Source: Phanerodontia chrysosporium (lineage: Eukaryota; Basidiomycota; Agaricomycetes; Polyporales; Phanerochaetaceae). From it: a stretch of DNA of 64,000 nt. The stretch lies in the NCBI GenBank assembly GCA_001910725.1, contig MJGA01000054.1:49191-113190 (forward strand), in the 5' to 3' direction. The position numbers and the translations under genes are program-made. The notes beneath the pieces were generated by a model. That model did no database searches and had not been told where the DNA came from. It worked only from the letters and a program-made list of their open reading frames with translations. Within the stretch, counting starts at the first letter, position 1. Every line of letters starts with the position of its first letter. This document shows, piece after piece, positions 53,180-64,000 of the stretch.

Positions 53180-56100
53180 TCAGCCCATGACACTCGCGAG
53201 CAGGGCCATGCGGATCTAAGTGTAGACGTCAGGACCACAAGTGATGACAGGAGCAGAAGACAACGTACGAAGAGACCGTAGCGCATCTGACGGAAGTAGA
53301 CAGCACGGCGAGAGTCAAAGTCGACCTCGGGATCGATTTCTGCAAGAACGACCAGGTGAATACACACAAGCTGCACTAGAGGGCAGGAGCAGCTTACCGT
53401 TGACGCGGGGCAGGGGGTGCATGACAATCATGTCCTCCTTGGCGCGCGCGAGGAGCGAGTGGTCGACGCGGTACGCGTCCTTGACGCTGAGCCACTCGGC
53501 CTCGCTCGTGAAGCGCTCCTTCTGGATGCGCGTCACGTACAGCACGTCTGTCTCCGCGAGGCAGTCCTCGAGCGACTCGTACACGTTCACAGTCACCCCC
53601 GCCTTGCGCGCCGCAGAGACTACCGCGGCGGGCATCGCGAGCGACGCCGGCGCGACAAAGTTGAGGCGCACGCTGTACATGCACAGCAGCGTCACGAGGC
53701 TGTGCACCGTACGCCCGTTCTTGAGGTCGCCGAGCATCGTGATCGTGCGTCCGTTGACGGTGCCGAGCTCGGACCGGATCGTATACACGTCGAGCAGCGC
53801 CTGCGTCGGGTGCTCGCCGATGCCGTCGCCGGCGTTGATGACGGGCACGGGCGAGAACTTGGCGGCGAGCTGTGCACTGCCGACGTCGGGGTGCCGGAGA
53901 ACGACCGCGTCGGCGTAGCAGCCGAGCGTGCGGATGGTATCGGGGAGCGTCTCGCCCTTGAGCACGGACGAGGTGTCGACGTTGACCTGGACGACCTCAC
54001 CACCACAGCGCTTCATCGCAGCGTCGAACGACGACGAGGTGCGAGTCGAGGGCTCGTAGAACATCGTGCAGAGAACCTTGCCCTTGAGGATGTCGAGGAT
54101 ACCGTTCCGCTCGACCTGCAGCTGCATCTCGTGCGCAAGCGAGAAGAGATCGTGGATGTCCTTGTGCGTGAATTGCTTGACGGACAGGATGTGTTTGCGG
54201 TGGAACGCAGGGTGAGGCGTAAGATGAGACAAACCGGAGGGCACGTTGAGCGGGCCGTGCAGGGTCGAAGGAGGAACAGCTGGGAGCTGCTGCACCTGCT
54301 GCGTGGGGCTGATGACCAGGTTGGAAAGCTCAGGCTTAGCAGGAACAGACGAGACCGAAGTTGCACGCTCCCTCGTCGCGTGGACAATGACAGCGCTGGA
54401 GACGTCGCGGCCGAGCGGGTTGACGTTAAGAACACCGTCCAAATACGCGGTCTGGCCGTGGACAAGCACGCGGTGGACAGCTCCATCCAGAACGCGCGTC
54501 TCGGCCGGAGACCACGCCTTGCTCCTCTTTCCGAGCATGCTGGACGCCTTCGTCTTCCTGCCAACGATAACCTCGATGTGCGTGTGCGCCTGATCAGGAA
54601 GGCCGAAGATGCGGATGGGGTTGTCATGCAGACGCAGCTGAACATCCTTCAGAGTAAGGCGACCCTCTGACACCGCAGTCAAGAGAAGAGGAAGCGTCTC
54701 CTCAACACCAGACCACGCGCTGGCATCCTTGCCGAGAGCCTTGGCGAGGCGGAAGGGAACGTTGCCAGTAGAGAACGCATCAATGGCCTCCATGCTCTTC
54801 CAGAGCGCCTTCTGGTCCTCCACAGTCGGGAGGCAGTCGACGCCGCCGAACTGCTCTCGAGTGAAGAACAGGGAGAAGACGGATACGTCACAAGTGACGT
54901 TGAGCTGCTTGCCCTTGCTCAGCGAGATCAGGAGCATGTCATCCTTGTTCTGCACGTCCGTGACGTGGACCGAGCGATTGTGCAAGCCAGCGAGCAGGAG
55001 GATGGGCGCGAGGCGCTCGCCCTTGGCGTTCGTGACAATGAGCTTGTTGGGCGGCCACGAGTTGAAGTGGGCCGCGAGACCGATCATGTCCGTGAAGTCG
55101 GCAGGGATGAACAGGGACTTGGCGTCGCCCTGGAGGTCCTCGTCGAGAGTGTTGACGTTGGACGGCATAGCGGTAATGCTGAGGGCGTAGTTGCAGTAGG
55201 CGCTAGCCGCGACATTTGCCTGGACGGTCTTGAATGTCTTCTCGTCGGTAATAGCACCGGCCTCACCGAAGGGCAGCACAATGGCGGTCGAGAAGCCACC
55301 ACTAACAGATGCCTTGGTAGCCTCGACGAAGTCCGCCGGGGTCGGCTCCATGAGGCCAGGGACGAACGAAGAGACGTTGATGAGGCCTGGGAGCGTGTAC
55401 GTGCTGTGCGATGTCTTGTAGTCGATTGGGGAGACGTCCAAGGGAAGGCGGCGGACGAGGGCCTCGAACAGAATCTTCGCGACCTTGACGTTCGTGATCA
55501 GAGGCACGGCAAAGTCGACTGCCATACGACGCGTGCGGTAGCCCTTGCTGGCGTAGCTGGCAGGGCGACGGAAGTGGTTCTTGGACGGCAGGTTGATATA
55601 CATATCGATCAGGTTGTTCGCCAAGTGTTGCGTGAGCGAGTATTCAGCCTTCTGCTTCTCGCTGCTGTCTTCAGGAAGGGTCTCAAGGTACTGAGAAACA
55701 TCATGTCAGCGAAAGCTTGTGGAGGCGGAAACATGAGACGTACCTTGCACGGGATGTTGTGCTCAGTCAAGAAGTCAGCAGTTCCCGAGGTCGCGAAGAT
55801 TTCGTAACCCGCGGCGTGCAGCTTCTGGATGGACGGCAGCAGCTCGAGCTTCTCCTTGTACCCGCCGATCGAGAAGAGGATGTTCTTCTTGGGGAGGACG
55901 ATGCCCGTGGAGATGAGCGCCTTGACGTACGCCTCATACTTGTCGTGCCCAAAGCACGCGACTTCACCTGTGGAAGCCATCTCGACACCAAGCACGGGGT
56001 CGGCGCCAGACAGGCGGCTGAACGAGAACTGCGGCACCTTGACACCGACGTAGTCCGAGGGCAGGCCCGCGTCCGGGTACGGCTCGACGGGCATGCCGAG

Positions 56101-59100
56101 CATGACCTTCGTCGCCATCTCGATCGCGTCGATGCCGGTGACCTTGGACACGAACGGGAACGAGCGCGCGGCGCGGAGGTTGCACTCGATGACCTTGATC
56201 TCGTTGTTCTTCGCGATGAACTGGATGTTGAACGGGCCCGTGACGTTGAGCGCATTTCCGATCTTGGCGGTCGCCTCCTCGATCTGGCGCACGGTCTGCG
56301 GGTCCAGGTCCTGCGGTGGGTGGATAAGCGTCGCGTCGCCAGAGTGTACGCCCGCATTCTCAACATGCTCCGAGATGTAGTGCATGACCATCTTGCCGTC
56401 CTTCGCGACCGCATCCATCTCTATCTCCTTCGCGCCCTCGATGTACTTCGAGATGACGACTGGGTGGTCACGCGAGACCGCCGTGGCCTGCGAGAGGTAG
56501 CCCGAGAGGTCGTCGGGGCCAAAGACGACGTTCATCGCCGCGCCAGAAAGGACGTACGAGGGGCGAACGAGCACTGGGTAGCCGACAGACTCGCAGAAGG
56601 CGTGCGCCTCCTCGAAGCTCGACAGCTCCTTCCACTTTGGCTGGTCGACACCGATCTCGTCGAGGAGACGCGAGAACTTGTAACGGTTCTCAGCAGTGTC
56701 GATCATCTCGGGGGAGGTGCCATAAATCTTGACGTTCTGGCGGTGGAGCGGCAGCGCAATGTTGTTCGGCGTCTGGCCGCCCATGGAAAGGATGATACCG
56801 CGCGATGCTTCGACGTCGTAAATGTCCAGGATCGTCTCGAGGCTGATGTTCTCGAAGTACAGGCGGTCGGCCTCGTCGTAATCGGTACTGACAGTCTCAG
56901 GATTGTAGTTGACCATGACCGTGGGGAGACCGTTGTCGCGCAACGTACGGATGGCGCGGACAGCGCACCAATCGAACTCGACGGACGAGCCAATGCGGTA
57001 CACACCAGAACCGAGCACCATGACGCCACGGTCGTTGAACTCGACATCATGCTCGACCGCATTGTAGGTCGTGTACAGGTAGTTGGTGAACGCGGGGAAC
57101 TCGGCAGCGACCGTGTCAATCTGTTTGACGAACGGCGCGATGCTGTACTCCTGACGGAGGCGGCGGACGGCGAGCTCGTTCGAGCCCATGCACATGGCGA
57201 GCTGACGATCCGAGAAGCCGAGCTGCTTCGCCTGGCGCAGAACCTCAGGAGTGATAGTCGAGACGTTGTACGAGCCGAGCTTGATCTCGGTCTTGAAGAT
57301 CGCCTCGAGCTTCCTGAGGAACCACTTGTCGATGTTGGTCATCTGCCAGATCTTCTCAACGGAGTAGCCGCGGTGGAAGGCGGTCGAGATGGCGAAGATG
57401 CGCTTGTCGGTAGGGTTCTCGAGCTCCTCGTCGATATTCTCGACGAAGTCGTTCTAGAAGCGACGGACGTTAGCCCAGCCTCTCATACAGTAAATCCAAG
57501 TTGCCTACCTTCGCGAAGCCAAGGAACTGGTCGTCGATAGCCCGAATCGCCTTCTGGATGGTCTCCTCGAAGGTACGTCCGATGCTCATGACCTCACCGA
57601 CGGACTTCATGCTCGAGCTGAGGAGCCTGCTGACGCGGTGGAACTTCTTGAGGTCCCAGCGCGGGATCTTGACGACACAGTAGTCCAAGCTCGGCTCGAA
57701 GCACGCGCTCGTGACCTTCGTCACCGAATTCTTGATCTCGTTGAGCGGGATGCCGAGGCCGAGCTTCGCGGCGATGAAGGCGAGCGGGTAGCCAGTCGCC
57801 TTCGATGCGAGCGCAGACGAGCGCGAGAGACGCGCGTTCACCTCGATGATGCAGTACTCCTTCGACGTCGGGTTCAGGGCGTACTGGATGTTGCACTCTC
57901 CGACGACGCCGAGGTGGCGAATGACGTTAATCGCGGTGGTGCGGAGCATGTTGTAGTCCGCGTCCGAGAGCGTCTGCGAGGGGGCGACGACAATAGAGTC
58001 GCCGGTGTGGATACCGAGAGGGTCAAAGTTCTGCAAGACGTCCGCTCAGCTGCTATGCACTAGTAATAGAAGCCACGGAACACTCGCCTCCATGTTGCAG
58101 ACAGTAATGCAGTTGTCCCTGCAGTCACGGACGACCTCATACTCAATCTCCTTCCATCCTTTCATACTCTTCTCGACAAGCACCTGCGGGCTAGTTGCGA
58201 ACGCCTTGCTGCAGAGCGCCTTGAGCTGGTCATCGTTCTGCGCGAAGCCAGAGCCGAGACCACCGAGGGCGTACGCCGCGCGCACGATGACGGGGTACCC
58301 GATCTCGTTCGCGGCAGCGAGCGCCTCGTCGAGCGTCGTCGCGGTACTCGACTGCGCGCAGCGCTCACCGATCTCGGCCATCGCATTCGCGAACAGCTCG
58401 CGGTCCTCGGTCATGATGATCGTCTCGATCGGCGTGCCGAGCACCTTGCACCCGAGGCTCTCGAACTCGTCCTTGAGCTTGATGCCGACGTTCAGCGCCG
58501 TCTGGCCGCCGAACGTCACATAGATGCCATCCGGCTTCTCGTACTGGATGATCTTGCGCACGAACTCGGGCGTCACCGGCAGGAAGTAGACCTTGTCCGC
58601 AAGGCCCTTGGACGTTGCGATCGTCGCAATGTTCGGGTTGACGAGAATGGTGTAGATGCCCTCCTCCTTGAGCGCTTTGATCGCCTGCGAGCCAGAGTAG
58701 TCGAATTCACCGGCCTGGCCGATGGAGAGACCGCCGGAGCCGAGGATGAGCACCTTCTGCACGTCAGCGCGGGGTGTGCGCTTCTCGTTCTCCTCCTTCG
58801 TGCCACCGGGCATGGTGATGGGCACGAGCGTGTTCGTGGATGCGCAGTCAAGGATGTTCTGGATGAATACGTCAAACAGGAACTCAGTGTCGCGCGGGCC
58901 GGGCGTCGACTCAGGATGGAACTGCACGGAGAAGAACGGCTTGTCAACGCAGTAGATACCCTCGTTGGAGCCGTCGTTCACGTTCTTAAAGAGCTCCTTC
59001 CAGCCCTCGGGCAGCGTCGAGGTCTCGACCTGGAAACCGTGGTTCTGGCTTGTGATGTAGCACCGGCCGCTCATCGCATCGGTACAGGGGATGTTGTGTC

Positions 59101-60342
59101 CACGATTACCGTACTTCATCTTAGAAGTCTGCGCACCTGCTGCGAGGGCGAGGAGCTGGTGGCCAAGGCAAATACCGAAGATGGGGCGGTCCGCTTTCTC
59201 CATGGCACGACGCAGCCTCTCAATGGTCGGCTTCACCATTGCGGGGTCGCCGGGACCGTTCGACACGAACAGACCGTCGAACTCCTCCTCGGACGGCGCC
59301 AGGTAGTCGTAGTCCCAGGGCACAACCTTGAGCTCGACGCCGCGGTGCGTGAAGCAGCGGATCTGGTTGTACTTCATGCCGACGTCGACGGCGACGACTC
59401 GAAGCGATCGCTTGCCGGAAGGGTGCATGCGCGGCGCGCCCACGGGCTGGTACACGCGGGCGACGGGCGTCGAGACGACCGCGACGAGGTTCTTCGTGTT
59501 CGGGTCGCTGAACGGCACATCGATGTAGTCCTCGCGCCAGGAGCTCAGCGGCGAGGGCGTGCGCGAGGCACTGTCAATGCTCGCGGTGCGCGCGTGACGT
59601 GCGGGGGCATCGGGCTTGCGTGCGAGGATGCGCGCGAGCGTGGAGCCCTTCTCGCGGAGCTTCTTAGTGAGCGCACGGGTGTCGACGCCGTAGATCGCAG
59701 GTACACCGCTCTCCTTGAGCCACTGGCCGAGCGACGAGGAGGCAAGGAAGTGGCTGTAGTCTTCAGAGTAGTACCCCACGACGACGGCGGCGACGTGAAT
59801 GCGGGACGACTCGAACTCGTCGGGGATCTTCTCGGGGTCGGCGCTCTCGGGGCGCGCTGGCACGCCGTAGTTGCCGATGAGGGGGTACGTGAGGACGAGA
59901 ATCTGCCCCTCGTATGACGGGTCGGTCAACGACTCGGTATATCCCACCATGCCTGCGAGGCGCGAAAAAAATTGAAAAAAGTGAGAAAAAACGCACAAGA
60001 GCGCAAAGCGCGGCGCTGCTCACCAGTCTGGAAGACGCATTCGCCAGCAATGCTCTTTCCCTCGGCTCCGAAGCTAATTCCCCCGAACGCAGTGCCATCT
60101 GCAAGCTCTAGAACAGCGTCAGTAGCGTTTGCAGTGTCGCGCGCGGTGACCGGCGGGGCGGGGACACCGTGCGGGAGCCCACTCTGGACGCGCATGAGGG
60201 TGGGGCGGGCAGGTTCGACAGCGAGCGATCCGGGCATGTTTGGTGTGTATTTTGTGTCGAAGATACGGGCCTCTTCCTCTCCGCTCGCGCCTTGCAGGGA
60301 TTCGAGTGGAGAGGAAGAGAGAGAAAAAGAAGAAAAACCCAT
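53180..60342 (-). CDS. URA2: URA2: glutamine-dependent carbamoyl-phosphate synthase / aspartate transcarbamoylase
   Basis: Catalyses the first two steps of de novo pyrimidine synthesis. Exons 60,342-60,024; 59,952-58,088; 58,030-57,509; 57,453-55,744; 55,690-53,398; 53,339-53,269; 53,215-53,180 sum to 6,816 nt (2,271 aa; yeast Ura2 is 2,214). Domains: glutaminase with the catalytic Cys of FGICLGHQL near residue 368; the two CPSase ATP-grasp halves ([30 protein letters not shown]); an allosteric region; a dihydroorotase-like domain lacking the metal-binding HxH (GLINVSSF instead), hence inactive as in other fungi; and ATCase ([39 protein letters not shown]). Intron 2 is GC-AG. In-frame ATGs at 60,396 and 60,414 leave the start uncertain. 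Known relatives are feedback-inhibited by UTP. Confidence 0.97.
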
Positions 60343-60365
60343 CCGCACACAGAAATTATAGGAGG

Positions 60366-60405
60366 TCACATGATGCCTGATTTGATCTGATGGCATCACA
60401 TGATG
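60366..60405. promoter_or_regulatory. Repeated TCACATGATG motif upstream of URA2
   Basis: Exact 10-mers at 60,366-60,375 and 60,396-60,405, 30 bp apart, both containing a CACATG E-box-like core, 24-63 bp upstream of the preferred URA2 ATG. They could be promoter or leader elements. Confidence 0.35.
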
Positions 60406-61517
60406 GGCGCCCAAACAGCAATGTCGTCATCCTACAGTACTTTTTGACGGGACTTGCTCGCTCTCTGGCCCTTTCCGATTGGCAGAGCACCTTGTGAGCT
60501 GCTTGAGATACCGCAGCACTCGGAGACCACAATCCCAAGACATGTACCGGCAGCGCACCGACCATCCCTGCACACCGGCACCGTCACGGTTGCCCCACCG
60601 CTCCCACCATCTATGAAACCGAGCCCACACAACTGCACGCGCGCCTCGCAGAAGCAGGCAGAGCTTCTAGCCCCTCGAGGCAGACGGGGCCTAGCCCGCG
60701 CCAGGGACGCCGCCACCATCGATGGTCGCGTCGATGCGCGGCCTAAACGATCGTAGCGTGCAGAATTAGTGTAGAAAAAATAATATGCTGGGGAAGCGAT
60801 GCGAGAGGACAAGACTGATAATCTTTTCCCCTTGAGCTCTTTAGTCGTCGTAGCGTGCATATCTCTTGGGCAGGGCGCGAAAATGACACCTGCAGCGGTC
60901 CAGCGTGATCGCGAAGCGTCTCTGGCTACTGCAGGCCCTGCTTCAGCGAGACCGCAGTCCTCTTCGAGGGAACATGAGCCAAACAGACGTACAAGTCAAA
61001 TTGTCCGCGAAGCCACGCCCGGGCCCTTTCTTGCAACACACCAGGGACGGCACCACGAAGGCCAAAAATGCATTACTTCGACACGTATTAGACAAGGAGC
61101 CCTGGCAGCACGGCCGTAACGCCTGCCAGACCCTACAAAAAGAACAACTACGACGACAGGCAGCGACAATGTGCATGTATGTATATCTACGCAAAATCTA
61201 GCTTAGATGGTATGTACGCGAACCGAAAAGCTACAGCTCTCAGACACACAGCACAAAGTACAGCGCAACAGATAAGTCAAGATAAACATATAGGAAAGAG
61301 AGCAGCAGACTCCCCACGAAGAACGAGCGACGACAAACAATGATTTCTGTTTGGTGTTTTTGGATTTTCTCCTCTGCAAACGGTGCCCGCCACGCCCCAG
61401 GCAGGTCGCCGGGCGCCCTGCAACGCAGGGGCCGTGCGCACGAACGCGCGAGACGAACAAAACGTCGTATATCAAGACATAATTTCTTGAACCCACCCAC
61501 CCTCCCACATCCACCGC
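60406..61517. other. Intergenic between URA2 and the purine permease
   Basis: Contains the URA2 promoter and the 3' flank of the permease gene. Open stretches on both strands (for example 60,454-60,756) show no family signature. Confidence 0.4.
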
Positions 61518-63944
61518 TCAGTCGTCCTTCTCGGTGACCGGCTCCGCGACAGCGGGGACGTGTTTGCCAAGCGAGCTCGCGCTCGCGGCGTCGTGGGCAT
61601 GCTGCTCCATCTCGAGCACGTCCGCGTCCGCAGGACGTTCGCGGGCGGCGTCGCGCGCGAGCCCGGTGCGGCCCGCGATGAAGCGCATCCACGCGGGGAC
61701 GATGCTCCCCGGCGGGATGACCCACGGCTCGCTCGCGTCGTAGTTCGGCGGCGCGAAGCGCTCGCCCGACACCTTGCGCAGCGCCCACGCGAGCCCGTTG
61801 ATGAGCACGAACGAGATGATGCCCGCGATGACGCCGTACGCGATGTTGTACGTCAGCGGGATGATGATGAGCGTGAGGAACGCGGGCACTGCGGACGCGA
61901 GGTCAGACTGCGCTGCACAGACGCGCGGGGAAAAGAAGCACGCACCAGAGTCGCCGACATAGTCCCAGTTGATATCACGCACGTTGCGGATCATCAGCGA
62001 GCCAACGATGACGAGGGCACCGCCTGTAGCCCAGGAGGGGATGCTCGCAAAGATCGGGGCGAAGAACACGCTGATGAAGAACGCGAAGCCTGTCGTGATC
62101 GCGGTGAGGCCCGTCTTGCCACCCTCGGAGATACCGGTCGCGGACTCGATGAACGCGGTGACAGGGGAGGTGCCCATGAGCGCGCCCATGCTGATGCTGA
62201 ACGCGTCAACGCAGTACGCGATCGTCGAGTTCTCAAAGTCGAGCGTCACTGGATCGCGCAGGCCCGCGAACTTGGCCATCGAGTACAGCGTTCCAGTCGT
62301 GTCGAGGATGTCGACGTACAGGAACGTGATCAACGCGTACCACACGCGGCCGTTGCTGTAGTTGTAGTCGAGCGCGTTGCCGATGCGCTTGAGCGGACGG
62401 AAGGTGACGACCTGCTTGAAGAAGTCGAAGGCCTGGTCGCCCGTGTCCGTGTGCGGGAAGTACGTCACCGACGTCGGCCGCGGCCAGCTGATGATGCTCG
62501 TCAGGAAGATGCCGATCAGGATCGCGCCCTTGACACGGTAAAGCATCAGGAACACCGTGAAGACGCCGCCGACGAAGATGCCGAGCCACATTGTTGGCGA
62601 CTGCAGGACGTGCGACGCGCAGTAGTTGGGCAGATCTGGCGACGTGTAGTACTGCGGCAGACATCCACCAAGACCGACGAGGTTGGTCGTGTCACCGCCA
62701 ATGACGCCGAGGCCTCCTCCAGCTATAGAACAAACCTGTCAGTTCTGTTACAGCGCAGAATCAGGCCCGCAGAGACGTACACAAGCCGATGAATCTGTGG
62801 AACACGGTCAGCCTGCATGCAGGGGGGCGCACAGTGGGTACTCACGCAATGAACAAGCCGATGCCAGCACCGACGGCCATGACGAGCGACTGCGGCATGA
62901 TGCGCGCAAGCCATTGCCGGAGACCGAGAAGAGAGAGGAAGAAGAAGAACCACCTAAGAAGCATGAGCGATGCGCCACCCATCACGAAAGAAGACAGAAA
63001 GCGCACCCTCAAGGAAGACCGCAGCGAGAGCCTCGCGGTACGTGATGATGCCGCTCCCGTGGAAACTGGATGGGTGCACGTGCCGTCAGAGGGGACGCTG
63101 TGCATACACATCAAAGCATATTGACATACCCAACAACCGAGTATGTGAACTAGAGCACAAAAGTGTCAGCGCAAAAATTCATATCGCGGGAGGGGTATCT
63201 GGCGTGCATCAGACGGACACACATGTGTCCGCGGATAGCATGGAGTGCCGCTGTCGCAGCCGCATGCACGCCCGTCCGGCATAGCCAGGCGCCGGTAGCA
63301 CAGGCGGGCAGCGCTGTTGGCGGGCGCAGGGCGCAATCGCAGGAGAAGCAAAGCAAAGCAACAGCGGGCCCGCGCGCGCCAGCACGCCAGGAACAGCAGC
63401 GCCAGAAGGGGGGCATGACGGAGCAGACGACTCACGTATGCGTTCAACCCGAGTCCGGGCGCCATGCCGACTGGGAGGTTCGCGAGGAGGCCCATGAGGA
63501 ACGACGCGAGCGCGGAGACGGCGGCGGTACTCGTGATGAGGTCGCGGCGGACGTCGGCGACGCACGACAGATATGTCTCATCGTTCACGCACAGGTCGGG
63601 CTGCGTGCAGACGCAGGTTCCGCCCGTGTCCGAGATGATGGAGGCGTTCACCGAGATCTGGCGCGGCGTCAGCAGCTGCAAGGGGGAGGCGGGGGAGGGG
63701 CGAAACGGCACGATGTACGCCATGGCGGCCTGGAGGAGGGGTCAGCATGCGACGACGCGGCGTGGGAGAACACGACGCACCCATGTTGTGAGCCCTGCAC
63801 GGAGCTCGGTCTGCAGGGTCGCGGGGAAGTCAGGACCGGCGGCAGAGAACAGGACGGCGACGCACGAGAAAGCGGGAGCCGACGCGCTCCTTGGGTGTCC
63901 AGAGCCCTCGAGGTGGAACCAGCGCCCTACGGCGAGTCCGCGAC
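61518..63944 (-). CDS. AzgA-type adenine/guanine/hypoxanthine transporter, 5' end outside window
   Basis: A multi-span plasma-membrane purine:H+ symporter of the NCS2/AzgA family. Visible exons: 63,944-63,866; 63,810-63,781; 63,729-63,712; 63,657-63,436; 63,149-63,130; 63,065-63,007; 62,953-62,846; 62,794-62,781 (14 nt); 62,722-61,946; 61,888-61,518. Landmarks: VGRWFHLEGSGH, TELRAGLTTW, ISVNASIISDTGG, NLPVGMAPGLGLNAY, GLRQWLARIMPQSL, GGDTTNLVGLGG, LDTTGTLYSMAKFAGL, MGTSPVTAFIESATGISEGGKTGL and a cytosolic tail. The first exon lies beyond 64,000. Three places need one extra base to keep frame (near 63,931, near 63,893, and at 63,007/62,953), each beside a G/C run. This suggests sequencing indels or a decaying 5' part; from 62,953 leftwards everything is in frame. 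Confidence 0.88.
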
Positions 63945-64000
63945 CTGTGCACAGAGGCAGTCAGCACGAGCAGTGGTCGCGAGGGACGGCGGGGGACCAC

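Noticed and set aside
55717..57540. Long plus-strand ORF (607 codons) opposite URA2
   Set aside because: It mirrors URA2 exon 4, is rich in Arg/Asp/Val as expected of the antisense of a GC-rich gene, and has no domain. Similar shadows occur at 53,417-54,670, 58,916-59,917 and 61,560-62,792 (opposite the permease).
60432..60860. Minus-strand 142-codon ORF upstream of URA2
   Set aside because: No homology-like pattern, with an equally long chance frame on the other strand. It more likely lies in the URA2 promoter.

Overview
The window comes from a filamentous basidiomycete, most likely an Agaricomycete. Evidence: compact GT-AG introns of about 48-70 nt, host genes such as PRP43, a URA2-type multifunctional pyrimidine gene, an AzgA-type purine permease and a HET-domain gene, and a transposon complement (KDZ, hAT with a Ulp1-type protease, MULE, Ty1/copia, Ty3/gypsy) typical of that group. 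No species is claimed.

Layout. (1) About 1-16,970 is a transposon graveyard: a MULE pseudogene (minus, cut by the left edge), a Ty1/copia remnant (minus, 4,884-8,397) holding two independent solo LTRs with exact 5-bp target duplications, an inverted orphan LTR, a KDZ transposase pseudogene (plus), a gag-like remnant behind an LTR, and a further solo LTR, separated by AT-rich islands. (2) 17,148-41,906 is one hAT transposon (minus) with a shared 10-bp terminal repeat and an exact 8-bp duplication. Its transposase is split by two complete Ty3/gypsy elements: Gypsy-1 (18,091-27,621; LTRs read as identical, one intact 2,858-codon ORF) and Gypsy-2 (29,341-39,841; LTRs about 1.2% different, decaying). 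Leaving out both insertions and one copy of each duplication gives an open 902-codon spliced hAT frame. A Ulp1-like protease lies directly upstream in the same frame. (3) 41,995-63,946 is host sequence: HET-domain protein (minus), PRP43 helicase (minus, nine exons), a tiny hydrophobic protein (plus), a low-complexity protein (minus), a second tiny hydrophobic protein and perhaps a third (plus), URA2 (minus, seven exons, 2,271 aa) and an AzgA-like transporter (minus, 5' end beyond the right edge).

Most notable: the nested hAT/gypsy locus; an antisense gene inside Gypsy-2 with exact Zn2Cys6 cysteine spacing, lying between two copies of the polypurine-tract region; a GGGTTTT slippery heptamer abutting a stop at the Gypsy-2 protease/pol junction; CpG-to-TpG decay as the main damage in Gypsy-2; a roughly 420-residue domain of unknown function after the chromodomain in Gypsy-1; and two small membrane-protein genes whose first coding exon is only ATGGG.

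All calls come from reading the sequence. No alignments, GC calculations or searches were run. Exon coordinates were worked out by hand from splice consensus and reading-frame continuity.
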